In this document: positions 48,100 to 59,247 of the stretch, piece after piece | Layout of the letters: the number at the start of each line of letters is the position of its first letter | How positions within the stretch are numbered: position 1 is the first letter of the stretch | From: Warburgia ugandensis | Lineage: Eukaryota > Streptophyta > Magnoliopsida > Canellales > Canellaceae | NCBI GenBank assembly: GCA_035236585.1 | Contig: CP141130.1 | Location: 78,563,944 to 78,627,943, forward strand | DNA length: 64,000 bases | Direction of reading: 5' to 3' | Notes under the pieces: generated by a model | Databases searched by the model: none | Told to the model about the DNA's origin: nothing | Seen by the model: only the letters and a program-made list of their open reading frames with translations | Program-made: the position numbers and the translations under genes

Positions 48100-50411
48100 T
48101 GTCTTTTACAGAGAGGACGACCTAAGGCATACCATGCGAAGTCCTGGGTTTCAATAACCCGAATACCAGTTGGTAAATCACTTTCATGCGAATTGAGTTG
48201 GCTCACGGCTGGCCCCTACGAAGCTCGTGTCAAAACTATTACTCACCTCATGATAAATGTTCCTCCAGCACAGGGGCTTCAAGATTTGAAAGTGTTTTCT
48301 CCTGAAACTTGAAAGAATTGCCAATACACCATGATTTCATGGTCCACACCACTCATTAGATCAATGGCCAAAATACACGAAGCTCGTGTCAAACCTATCA
48401 CTCACCTCATGATAAATGTTCCTCCAGCACAGGGGCTTCAAGATTTGAAAGTGTTTTCTCCTGAAACTTGAAAGAATTTCCAATACACCATGATTTCATG
48501 GTCCGCACCACTCATTAGATCAATGGCCAAAATACATCTAGATGTAAGTTGGAGATTGCATGGAAAGATCCTAGAGAATCTAGATGGTAGGTTTATCATA
48601 AAGGAAATATGAGAATGTTTGAATGTGGTAACTAGGCTTCATATGAGTGACACAGAAAATGACAATAAGGTCTGTTGAAAAGTTTGGTGCCTGATTCGAT
48701 GAGCCTAGCTTTACTGTTTGCACTTCTCGCGTCATGGTAAGTACATAGATCCAACCACCAGAGATACTTCCAATTTGATCTTTTTATCTCTCTAACCAGA
48801 TGTGTTTGATCAAAAAATTCCCCGTTGAACATCGTTGTCCCAAAGGGAGAATTTATCTTGTCGAATGGATACTTTTGGGCCCATAAATGCAACATAGAAA
48901 TGAACGTCATGGGGCAATGTGAACGTGCCAATCCAGCCCAATTCCTCCTAATTAAGTTCCTAACCAGCCCCATGGCCGATGACGTCTTTGTTTAGGATTT
49001 CTGCGAACGCACGCTGAAGGTCTCCTACATCTAAACGATGAGACATGCTTACAAAATGAGGCTAAGACCGTCCTTACTGAAAGAAACTAGGACCATTCGA
49101 GTCACCTTGTGATGATCTCGAGTCTTCATTGCATTTACATGCACCATGGAAGACGCAAAAGGTTGATAGTTAGGATTTAGGAAAGATCCCCAAGTTAAGA
49201 CTGATATCATCATGCTCGTAAGTAATACTAAATCCACAAAAAGAGCACATGCTTCATGGTTTATTAATAGAATATGGTTATCTACAAAAGTAAAAAATTT
49301 GAAACCTATGTGACTCTTTTTCCTTCTTTATGTAGAAAAAAATTCAACAGCTAAAGATCATCTAATCATGATATAATCCTAGGCAATGAACAACCCTAAT
49401 GGAGGTACACTACATCAACGGCACCAATCACTAGAAAGTGAATATGGTAGGTGGCAAAGTGTATGTGCACAAAAATGGTGTCAGTGGGTAAACTATAAAC
49501 AAATCGACGTTGATGTGGTATGTGGGATCTGCTTCTGGTCAGGATCTAACCGTTGCATGCACACCATAATCCTCGAGTAAAATAATACTTAATCATTGTA
49601 TAAGACAAAGCAAAACTGGGTGGATGGTAATGACACTGTGTATCGGTGGTTGGTTTCTGATCATGGTTATATGACACTGCCATTCAGAAGCAAGGCATGC
49701 ACCAAAAGATCAGTCCCACATGATGGTGTTGAATAAGAACAAAATACTGCCATTATCCTCCCAGGATTTGCGCAGGGCTGGAATTTTAGGGCAGATTTAA
49801 ATGAAGATTTACTAACTGGGGCCAGCTACTTCAATGGTGAAAACCATTTATCTTGTCAGTTGTTATAATAGATGACTATGTACCAGAGTTCAGCCTCATT
49901 GCACACTTAAGCCTTTGATTCGTGGTCTTTGAGATTAAGGTCTGTTGCTGCAACGGCCAATATTGACCAACAAATCAGAGGTCTAGAATCGCAAGATAAT
50001 AGTCCTGAAATTGTATCATGGGATCAATAAACATCTGGCTTCTAGCTCATACTTTTACCAACACATTAATCTTGGAATAATGTGCATCTCCGTCACAGGT
50101 AACAACTGAACTCCTGTAAGTAAAAGAAGAAGAAAAGGAGAAAGAAACGTACCGATGAAATCAATAATAAGGCGTCCATCGGAATATCTTCCCGATGGCT
50201 TGTTAAAAAAGGTCTCTCCATTGGGTGGAGGAGCAGGTCCAAAAGCTGCCGACAACCCGCCGGTGTCGGAATTTGAGTCACCAAAGTTGAAGATCGCGGG
50301 AAAAGGGCAATGGGTCGAAGCGAAGGCAGGATTGGAGACAGTAGCCAGTGCTAATAGTATAAGAATGAAAGAGGAACAAACAATGTTTGTTCCTTGATCG
50401 AAGTTCTCCAT
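45918..50411 (-). CDS. GDSL esterase/lipase, ENOD8 / At5g14450-like, five exons, intact
   Basis: Exons on the minus strand: 50411-50153 (259 nt), 47301-47095 (207), 47016-46847 (170), 46640-46370 (271), 46183-45918 (266). They add up to 1173 nt, 390 residues plus stop, with GT donors and AG acceptors at every junction and matching phases. Residues 1-31 form a signal peptide (hydrophobic [17 protein letters not shown]), so the enzyme should be secreted. Block I is [10 protein letters not shown] (nucleophile Ser46), block II has Gly109 in THGTNFATA, block III is GQND (179-182) and block V is WDGVHY (Asp353, His356): the complete SGNH set. N-glycosylation sequons NFT, NYT and NGT are visible. 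Such proteins are extracellular esterases; the substrate of this one is unknown. Length is normal for the family (350-400). A degenerate duplicate of exon 1 lies 3' of the gene at 44.5 kb. A TTTATAAA at about 50712 could be a TATA element, without proof. Confidence 0.92.
47660..47706. repeat. (GA)n microsatellite, 47 bp
   Basis: In GDSL intron 1. Confidence 0.95.
48005..48094. repeat. (GA)45 microsatellite
   Basis: In GDSL intron 1; about 90 bp without interruption. Confidence 0.95.
48219..48537. repeat. Direct tandem duplication, 159-bp units
   Basis: Units 48219-48377 and 48378-48537, both starting CGAAGCTCGTGTCAAA and ending ATGGCCAAAATACA. Only a handful of differences, so recent. Confidence 0.95.
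49190..49680. repeat. Segment shared with 37080-37620, partly coding-like
   Basis: In the other copy one frame reads KVYVVGDIVDGKVYMHKNGV and continues IDGDMEGRATFKHDPD. Here pieces of the same reading ([28 protein letters not shown]) are kept in shifted frames with stops. I do not recognise the protein. Probably an old gene fragment carried in the intron. Confidence 0.5.
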
Positions 50412-51411
50412 GGGAAGGGGGAGAAACAAGAACGTTTGGAGTGATGGAAGAGGAAGAAAGAGGAGTGATTGAATTTGTATTTCATAAACCGACTTCACAG
50501 ACAAGAATCGTCCACTTTAAGACGGCTACTTACCTTTCTAAACCTGTTTTTCTATTTCTTACCGTATCTATGTAGCAAATAACAGAAACAGCCATGGTTA
50601 ACATGATGTAATACGCTCTTTTGGTGAATCGTAAATGGACATTATTGTCATTTTATACTAACAGACAAAATCTATCCAACGATGCAGCAGCGAATCCTAA
50701 CCATCACAATTGTAGAGACCTTTATAAAGTTGATAATTCAGGCAAGGAATATCTAATGGGGCCCACAACTGAAGGAGACTGGAGAAACGGCGTGTTTAAG
50801 CTGGGATCCGGACAGTTGTTTTTGTAGTTTCTATCAAATTGGGACTTTAGTGCCACAACCAAATTTCTATCTTTTAGTGATTGTTATGGTTTCGTCGGCT
50901 GCTTAATAACTCCGGTTAACTCCGATATAGAAAAACAAGATGGTTGGAGATGTTAAGAAACAGGGATACCCAGTAAGGTTCCTGATAGCAACACCCCGTT
51001 CTCATCCTCGAACTGACTTCTCTCTCTGTAGCCACCTGGTCCCAGTTAGTCCATGTGGAGTTAATGATTGAGCTGCTTCAACCTGATGGTCCAGCTCGCC
51101 CGGCGGAAGAGGAAGAATATGGTGCTCGGGAGTAAATGGTACAGCCAGCCAGAAACAAAAGTGAGACCCAGATACAGTATGATCCAAATCATTCACAGTA
51201 TTTGCCATCTCTTCGATGCAATGTATGGAGTCCATTTTTACAAGAGTGCAGATTACTGCCATGCAAACACGCCCCTGCTTCATGGTGAATGAGCCCCCAC
51301 TCTACGGCAGCCTGCTGGGCTAGTCCTTTTCTCCTTTGTGACAACTTTCATTCTAACACGGGGTAGCCTTCCTAAAGGTCGCACCTTCTATGATTGATCT
51401 ACCATTTGACC

Positions 51412-51414
<3 letters not shown>
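50412..51414. promoter_or_regulatory. Upstream region of the GDSL gene
   Basis: Sequence 5' of the start codon (to the right, minus-strand gene). The first ~380 bp are conserved in the duplicate at 44754-45170, which supports a promoter/leader role. Candidate TATA-like TTTATAAA at about 50712-50719. Further upstream nothing is recognised. Start site and cis elements are not proven. Confidence 0.4.

Positions 51415-51458
<44 letters not shown>
51415..51458. repeat. (GA)22 microsatellite
   Basis: About 1 kb upstream of the GDSL start codon. Confidence 0.95.
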
Positions 51459-51459
<1 letters not shown>

Positions 51460-54021
51460 GGTTTTATCAGAGAAAATTGGGAGTGCCGACGAGAGAAGAG
51501 AGGAAGGAGTTCACGATGTTTGACCCAAGTGTTCAACCTAAAGAAAAAAAACAGAAGATTAAGGCTCAAGGCGACCACTAGAACCCAAATTCCCAAAACT
51601 CATTTTCTTTTTCGTCATTCGAACGTGGAAAAAATACAGTAAAAATCAGATAAATTGAGGATTGATAGATTGATAATCGCACTAAGATAACGCAACGTCT
51701 CTGGCCAAAACTTGGGTCGACATCGCAAATTAATAATTTCAATGAACTTGTAAAATACTACGTTTTCAAATTTCCTTCACGGTCCATGAAGTAAATAAAT
51801 CAATAATCTATATTTTGAGGATTTCTTTTTGTAAAAATTGAATTTAAATTGGGACAGATGTCGTGAGAGAGAGTTGAGAAAAAATAGGAGCAAATAAGAA
51901 GAAATGCACTCTGAATCAAGCAAGAAAGACAGACATACATAGATTTGGGCTTTTCTCATAGTTTAAAAATCAGGTGATCCAATTCGGGGATGGGCCAATC
52001 TAGATAGGGTTAGTAGGAAACCTGGTCAGATTGCTTTAAAAACTCGGATGACATCATCATCATTTTGACTCGGTGGATAGGAAAACTCAGTCTAGTTTTT
52101 AGAAAAATTGCCGAGTTTCTTATTAACTCAATAAGTTTTAAAATTTTACTCAATGAACAATGATGAACAAGAGGACTTTATGCGTGATTTTCCACTTTGT
52201 TAATCAACAGAAGTCTCTAAAATTGATCATTACATATAGAATACATTGAGAAGAAGAAGATCTACATTTAGATTTCTAATTTTCATTTGAAAAGGCATTG
52301 AATGAAGAGCTCAAAGTTGGCAACTCCTTTCTGTTTGTGTGAATAGTAACAGTACTTTGCTTTTGTTTTAAACTTGAAAATTTTCTAATATATTGTATTT
52401 TTTGTTAATCTAGATTATTGATTATATTCTAATATGTGTTAGGAAGAATTTATATCAGCTTTTAATGAGAAGTAGAAGGTTAAATTGTTGAATTTCATTG
52501 AAGAAGCTTAATAAGCACTATTGCACATGTTAGTAAACAAAGTATGTTAACATTGAATACATCACTATTGGTTATTTTTTGTTGAAATCTAACTACACCA
52601 TTAGATTTCTTGTTATTTAATTGTGTTAGATACCAAGTTTCACTAAAAATTACCGTTGAAAAGTCATTGAACTTAGTGGCCAAAACATAATAGGGAAGGA
52701 GGATGGAAAATTAACATAATGACAATTTTGTAAAGGTCATGAAAACTTAATGACATATTTGCAAAACTCAAAAAAATATTTTTTTGCAAAAAGGCCAAAA
52801 ATATATAAATTTTTTCTTCTTTGGTTGTTCCTCACCAATGTAGTGCTGTCAAAAGCATTTTTCTTTCTCTTATAGTTCTCGAAGGATGCAAACTAATTGT
52901 AATTTATAATTTCAAAATTTTCTAGTATATGTTTTTTTATATTTATTGGTATTAGTTTAATTTTGTTTGATTGCTTTCATATATGCATTATTCTTATTTT
53001 AAGTGAGAAATTCAAATATTTGCTTTGTAGGTTTGTCATTGCTATTAGTTTGATAATTTTTATACTTCTTTGTTTTTTTTATTATAGATTTTTGCTATAT
53101 ATATAATTAATTAATTATTTTTATACCGGATCTCTAATAGGATGAATTGACTCAGTGGCAAACTAGGATCAATACCTATCAAAGTTTTTAGAGTTTTCAA
53201 GTTTTTAAACATTGGCTTTTTTCAATAAAAGAGAAGAAGATTAATATTTTTTGATGAAGTAATATAAATTATTATGAATTTATCTAGAGTTTTCAATAAA
53301 ATAAAATCTTGCTAAGTTAATAGAAAACCTTCGACCCAATATTATTAATTTATCAAAAATTTACTACAACTCTCTTTTAAATTAGAATGGATTCCAAGCC
53401 TGAATTCCACTCTCAAATTCTAAAATGTAAGCTAGAAAAGTCTATCATCCAAGTATTGAATTCTGACACTAAATTCTTGAATTCTCAAAATCTGCAGCCC
53501 AAAAACAAATTTTTACCTTAGATTCTATATTTCCTTGTAATTTCTAAAATTCTACCCCACGTTAGAAATTTAGTACAAACAAGTGCGTAGTTTTATTGGA
53601 GAATACAATAGTCCAAGGGTCGTGGTTTGGATCTTCAACAAATCCAAAGTAAAAGAAGCTAGCCAGATGAATGCGCGGGGTTAGCTCACAAATCGGCCCT
53701 AAGTGTGCTAGAGTTCTCTTATAGCATTCTTCGAAGAAGCTATAGACCTTAAAGAGCTTGACTAGCCAAGTTCCCAAGTTCAATTGTATAGCCTAGACTC
53801 TTGTTGAGATTGGCGTATATGAATAGTGGCTAACCTAGAGCATCCTACTTTCAAAATTCACCCAATAATTAGAAAATTTTGAACACGGGCCCACCTTTTG
53901 ATATACCTTTAAACCTTACCTCAATAGATGTGTTATGTGTCCTATTAATGAGGACTTCACACATTGTTGAATTGTGGAGTAGCTAGATAGGGCATCCCAA
54001 ACTTCCTCATATGCAAGATTC
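51459..54021. other. AT-rich intergenic DNA with a possible MULE end
   Basis: No gene found. At 52690-52800 the phrases AAAACTTAATGACATATTTGC and TTTTTTTGCAAAAAGGCC resemble the right terminal repeat of the MULE at 42.7 kb (AAAACTTAATGGCAAATCTG), suggesting an eroded relative. Its partner end was not found. Confidence 0.4.
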
Positions 54022-54145
54022 AGTTAAGAGACGGACCACAACATGTTCAAAGTACGTAGCCTTATCTTACATTTTTTGCAAGAGGTTATTTTCTCTCTTC
54101 AAGCCCATGACTTTTAAGTCATATGATGGCAACATTGCATCAAAT
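54022..54145 (-). mobile_element. Au-type SINE fragment, antisense
   Basis: GAGACGGACCACAA, GTACGTAGCCTTATCTTACA, TTTTTTGCAAGAGGTTATTTT and CCCATGACTTTTAAGTCAT match, in order, the element at 39.14-39.31 kb. The distal GGGGCAGCC end is missing. Confidence 0.72.
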
Positions 54146-54325
54146 CTCTCCTCCTTGTCAATTAGATAAATCAATTTGGAATATTTGCTCATTGGTATTC
54201 AAACCTATAGGTTTTTCCTATCTCTTTGGACTCTTTTGGAGTCTTCTGCTTTCACCATCTTATGGTCATTGGATGAAATATAATTTTAAAGGTGACAAGC
54301 TCTCAATACATGCCCATTTTAGAGC

Positions 54326-54431
54326 CTCTTGCAAAATGCAAGGTATGGTTGTGTACTTTAGGCCCTTGTGGTCCACCCCTTCCCTAGACCCTACATAGGC
54401 GGGAGCTTCGTGCACCAGGGCTGCCCTTTAA
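54326..54431 (+). mobile_element. Au-type SINE fragment, sense
   Basis: GAGCCTCTTGCAAAATGCAAGG, TTGTGGTCCACCCCTTCCC, TAGACCCTACATAGGCGGGAGC and GTGCACCAGGGCTGCCCTTT form the body and 3' end of the Au SINE; the tRNA-like head is missing. It lies head-to-head with the fragment at 54.02 kb. Confidence 0.75.
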
Positions 54432-55031
54432 GGACTTGAAAGTGGACATCCATTGCTATCATGGGGGCTTCCATTACTCCTTAAGGATTATCCTACGCTA
54501 ATGCTCAATTGATAGGTGACGACCTTCACTAATATATAGGAATTGCAGAATTTGTATTAAAAATAATTGGACTTCCCACTAGAAGGTAATACAGGTATCT
54601 TGTGGCCATTTTCCCTTGATTGCATATCCACATCAGATTGGTATACAACTTTCAATGCTAGTCAAAATCTAGACAAGTTCGTGCACACAGGTTACTAGCA
54701 ATGCTTATTACACATTACTATTAAAGTCACATGCATGTGCACATAAAAAAAGAAGGGGAGTGGATATGTTGGATTTCCAAAGCTCTATAGATATTTCAAC
54801 ATCTACTATATGGAATTATAACTACTATCATGCCATACTAACTCTAATATGTTCAACTTTCAAAGCTTTATAGGTATTTGTAAATGTAATACATGGAATA
54901 TTAAAGTCTGGTCATTTGTGCTTGACCTGTGAGTTTCTTTTATACATAGTAAGAAACACATCATATAAATTTCATCGGGGTTTTCAATTGCATTTGTGTA
55001 TTATTACATTAGTTGGATAAGGGTGAAAGAA
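54432..55031. other. Intergenic, nothing recognised
   Basis: AT-rich sequence with two related phrases TGGAATTATAACTA / GGAATATTAAAG (about 54810, 54895), probably a small decayed duplication. Confidence 0.35.
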
Positions 55032-55189
55032 TGAACAAATATGTATTACTCCAAGAATGAATAACATCATTGTATATAGTGTTCATAGACACAAATTATA
55101 CACAAATTGTTACTGTAATCTCTCTACAATCTTTAGTAGTCCCAACTGACTTTTCGTGATTATCAGTAATCCTAATAATCACTCTAACA
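55032..55189 (-). repeat. 3' LTR of the copia element
   Basis: Matches 59831-59977 (ACAAATATGTATTACTCCAA, GTAGTCCCAACT). Confidence 0.93.
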
Positions 55190-55201
55190 TCCCCCCTCAA
55201 A
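55190..55201 (-). other. Polypurine tract
   Basis: Minus-strand TTTGAGGGGGGA directly before the 3' LTR. Confidence 0.85.
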
Positions 55202-55559
55202 CTAAAGGTGTTTCAAATGATAACAATTGAAGTTCGGAATAGAGAAGATGAAAGCGATGAGTTGGATGAGCTTTGGTAAGGAGATCTGCAATTTGATCAA
55301 TCGTGGAAATATAAGGAAGAGTAATAGTATCATTGTTATAATGCTGATGAGTGACATGACTATCTATTTCAATATGTTTGGTGGATTCATGAAAGACTGC
55401 ATTATGAGCAATATGAATAGCACTTTTGCTGTCACAATGAAGTTGAGTGGGTTGAGATTGTGGGACACCAAAATTGGAGAGTAATCGATGAAGCCAAATT
55501 ATCTCACAAGTAATATTAGCAAATGCACAATACTCTGACTCTGTCTTGGATTGGGACAC
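55197..55559 (-). pseudogene. Copia RNase H
   Basis: Reads SQSKTESEYCAFAN, LHCDSKSAIHIAHN, HESTKHIEID and DQIADLLTK, the full set of C-terminal copia RNase H blocks, with its stop at the polypurine tract. The frame is open; upstream junctions are broken. Confidence 0.9.
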
Positions 55560-55858
55560 AATATCCTGATTTTTACTTTTCTAGGAGATTAAAGAGTCTC
55601 CTAAAATATAAGATATCTTGTGGTGGAGTCAGTGACATTACCTCCCCGATCAATATCAGAATATGCTCTAAGAATTAGAGCCGAGGAAGAGGAAAGAAGA
55701 AGAGTTCTACGAGGGGTCCCACAAAGATAACAAATAATTCATAGAACATCTGCATAATGCTTAGTATGTGGGGCAGAAATGAATTGAGATACTATATGAA
55801 TGGCATGAGAAGTATTTGGTTAAGTGATAGTGAGATATGTGAGCATGCCGACTAGTTG

Positions 55859-56619
55859 CTAATAAAGAGTCGAATTAGTTAAAGGTTCACCATCCGATAT
55901 GCAAAGTTTGACATTAATGGTAAGTGGAGTGTCACATGTTTTGTCATCCAAAAAATGTGGAAGCCTAAGAATCTGGGATGTGTACTTGGCTTGAGAAAGA
56001 AGATAACTGCATTGACTTCGTTGAACTTCGATACCAAGAAAATAGCTAAGAAGGCCTAGATCTTTCATTTCAAAAGTATGAGAAAGAAAGAACTTTGTGT
56101 CATGGACCCCAATAGCATCGCTCCCAATAATGATCATATTGTCAACATATAGTAATATAAAGACATTGCCATGAGCATGGTGATGTATGAATAAGGCCGA
56201 ATTATTATTACTTTGTCGAAACTCAAAGTGAGTGATAGTAGAAGAGAATTTTTGAAACCATGCTCGAGGGGCTTGCTTGAGTACATAGAGAGCTAGGCGA
56301 AGACGCGTACTTGTCCTAGTTTGTGAGGAAGGGCAAGAGGTGGCTTCATATAAATTTCTTCATGAAGATCACCATGAAGAAATGCATTCTTGACATCCAT
56401 TTGGTAAAGAGGCCAAGAATGGATGGAGGCAATATCAATTAAAGTACGAATAGTGGTCATACGAGCAACTAGGGCAAAAGTTTCTTCATAATCAAGGCCA
56501 TACTCCTGAGTGAAGCCTTTTGCAATAAGTCTTGCCGTATAGCATTCATTTGAACCATCAGCCTTAGTTTTAATCTTGTAGATCCACCTGCAATCAATAA
56601 TTGATTTGTTTGATGGCAA
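55859..56619 (-). pseudogene. Copia reverse transcriptase (RVT_2)
   Basis: Reads CRWIYKIKTKADGS, ARLIAKGFTQEYGLDYEETF and LYQMDVKNAFLHGDLHEEIY, then ILLYVDNMIIIGSD, FEMKDLGLLSYFLGIEV and LLSQAKYTSQIL. The YVDD box is YVDN (Asn codon at 56138-56140). A frameshift near 56290 splits the domain. Confidence 0.9.
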
Positions 56620-56999
56620 GAAGGTGAAATCTCAAGTATTGGTCTTAATGAGTTCTTGCAATTCTATCTGCATAGCCTGAACCCATTTAGGTTGTGTGCT
56701 CGCTTCCTTATGGGTATGTGGCTTGTGAAGGTCAAATATATTAGTGCATAGCAGTCGTAATCGTTAAGTATTGTTGGAGGTTAATGGATGTGAGGAGAAT
56801 ACCTAGGTATGTACTCCGCATGAGCCACAGATGAAGATTCTATAGAGTGAGAGAAGAAGGTGGGGATGATGGTAGAGGATTGAGAGGATCAATTGATGTG
56901 GATGGTGAAAAAGTTTTAGGAAAGAGATCAATGAATGTAGTACAAGGACTGGAGGAATTGCCTGATAATATCATAAAATGAATGCATTCTCAGAAGACA

Positions 57000-57719
57000 A
57001 CACTCCAAGATACTCAAATATGATGTATTAGGGTCGTAGCATTTATATCCCTTTTGTTTTGATCTATACCCTACAAAGATTCACAAAATTGATCTAGAGG
57101 AAAGTTGGGTATGTTCATTGTGAGGTAAAAGTACAAAATATGTGGATCCAAATTTTTTGGGATGATGATATGATTATGGCGATTCGTGTAAAAGTTTGTA
57201 TGGTGTTTTGTGATTTAGTAAGGGGGTGAGTGTCTAATTGATGAGATAAACTAAAGTTAATGCTGCTTCTTCTTAAATTGATTGTGAGAGTTGGGAAGAA
57301 AGTAGAAGTGTGTGAATGGTTTTAACAATATATCTATATTTGCATTCAAAGACACCATTTTGTTGTGGTGTATCAGGACATGAAAGTTGAGACATGGTAC
57401 CATGTGAAACAAGAAGATTTAAAAATTGTTGCAAGTGGAGTTCTCCACAAGAATCTGATCTAAATTGTTTGATTCTTTTTTAATATTGTGTGAAGATCAT
57501 ATTGATGAAATTTTCATAATGTTGATAAACCTCAGATTTTGAGTGCATGCTATAAATCCATGTAAAATGCATAAAATCATCAATGAATAGAACATAATAA
57601 TAAGCACTAGTATGACTTTTAATAGAAGAAGACCAAACATCATCATGAATCATATCAAAAGGAGAAGTAGTTTTAATATTACTACTAGAAAAAGGAAGAA
57701 TATGTTGTTTGCCAAACAT
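57000..57719 (-). pseudogene. Copia integrase
   Basis: Reads MFGKQHILPFSSS, PFDMIHDDVWSS and YYYVLFIDDFMHFTWIY, with the first two Asp of the D,D,E triad recognisable; the downstream part is broken by stops. Confidence 0.82.
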
Positions 57720-57741
57720 ACAATATTCACAATATAGATGC

Positions 57742-57946
57742 CGAATGTGAAATATTATGCCTAAAATCCATTGGATATAAGTTTTTGTAGGTGAGGTAAA
57801 GAAGGATGACCCAAATAGTCATGCCATAATTCAATATGAGTGGGCGAATGTGAGATACTATGCCTAAAATCCATTGGATATAAGTTTTTGTAGGCGAGGT
57901 AAAGAACAAGGACCTAAACAGTCATGCCATAGTTCAATATGAGTGG
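57742..57946. repeat. 103-bp tandem duplication inside pol
   Basis: Units 57742-57844 and 57845-57946 share CGAATGTGA.ATA.TATGCC and AAAATCCATTGGATATAAG. They interrupt the GAG-pre-integrase segment, so the duplication happened after the element lost function or is what broke it. Confidence 0.93.
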
Positions 57947-58088
57947 AGGCAGCCGTGTGAGTGATGAAAGGCATATGAAGCGAGTGAAGGTAGTAAAGTC
58001 ATTTACTCCTAATCCCAGTCCTACATATCTTCTTGGTTCGTGGATCCTGCACAACATGTGTATTGCTATTAGAAATAGCACAATATCC

Positions 58089-58649
58089 TTAATCACATAA
58101 TTGGCTAATCGATATCAAATTCATAGTGAGATGAGGAACAAGTAAAACATTATGTAAGGTCAGGTTATGAGTTTTGACTATTCCAATGTGTGTGACAAAT
58201 AATGGGGTATTATTGGCAATTTGAATGGAAATATGGTTGTTCAATGGAAAAAGATACAAGAAGACATGTGTAGTATAAGCCATATGATTTGATGCTTCTG
58301 AGTCCAAAAACCAAGTAAGGTTATGAGTCATACCTAGTGGGATAGAGGCAGTGGTAGAAGAATGGGTAGTAGTACTTGAGAGAATATTACTTGATGTAAT
58401 TTTGCTAAATAGATCATGAAAAACTTCACAGACGTCGGAGAGTGAAACTCCTGTATCAGGTGTGGAGGATGAGAGAGGATCATCTGATAATTTAGTAGCT
58501 ATAGTAGCATGAGAAGGTCCATTATTTCTACGTTGAACAAGAAAGCAATTATTCTTCCAATGACCTTTCTCATTGCAGTATGTGCAGATAGGATTCTTGT
58601 CACTTGTAGAAGAGTTAGGAAATTTGGAACGATGAACAGTGGTTAGCAT
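58089..58649 (-). pseudogene. Copia gag zinc knuckle and protease
   Basis: The knuckle CTYCNEKGHWKNNC fits CX2CX4HX4C. The protease reads WFLDSEASNHM: the Gly of the DSGA active site is Glu (codon at 58296-58298). Then LHNVLLVPHLTMNLISISQL, the usual end of the protease segment. Confidence 0.88.
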
Positions 58650-59073
58650 AAGATCTGATTGTGACTTAGATGGGAGTCCTTTGCTAGTTTGCTTAGCACT
58701 TAATTCTGGAAGAACACTATGGATTGTAGGTAGAGGAAAGCAATGAAGAATAGAACTGCGTAGTGCTTCAAATTCATTCGTGAGTGCAATAAGAAACTAA
58801 AAGAGATGGGTTTGTTCATGAATCTGTTGATATTCCCTGTGAGTATGAGTCCATGATGGAATGTGAGTGCTATTTGTTCCCATAGGTGCTTCCAGGTTGT
58901 TGTTGCAAACGGTGGATTTCCAATTCCAATTGATATCGTCTAGAAAAATCGGTCTAAAGATAAGTTGATTTGAGATTGTTCCACACATCTTGGGCAAGAT
59001 TAGAATCAATAATCATCATACAAATTGTACAAGTGTAGTTTAACTGAATCAAGGTAATGATATAATGGTTTTT

Positions 59074-59247
59074 CTATTCCCATTCTGCAAGTTTCTGTGG
59101 ATCAGATGGCCATGATGATTCTCCAGTAATGATAGTCCAAAGTCCTTTACTTTTGAGGACAGACGTCATTGCTTTGGCCCAATATAGCCAATTGTTACCA
59201 TCTAATTCAATATTAATGGATTTGAGATCAAACAATTGTGAATTCAT
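59074..59247 (-). pseudogene. Copia gag, N-terminal part
   Basis: Starts MNSQLFDLKSINIELDG and NNWLYWAKAMTSVLKSKGLW, the classical start of plant copia gag, and hits a stop after KLAEWE. A longer frame extends upstream of this ATG into the leader and is not part of the protein. Confidence 0.82.

Larger units (their letters stand above)
47302..50152 (-). other. GDSL intron 1 (2.85 kb) with repeats
   Basis: The donor is GTACGT and the acceptor TTATAG. The intron holds two long (GA)n tracts, a 159-bp tandem duplication (48219-48537), and the segment 49190-49680 shared with 37080-37620. Other introns of this gene are 78-263 bp, so intron 1 has been enlarged. Confidence 0.85.
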
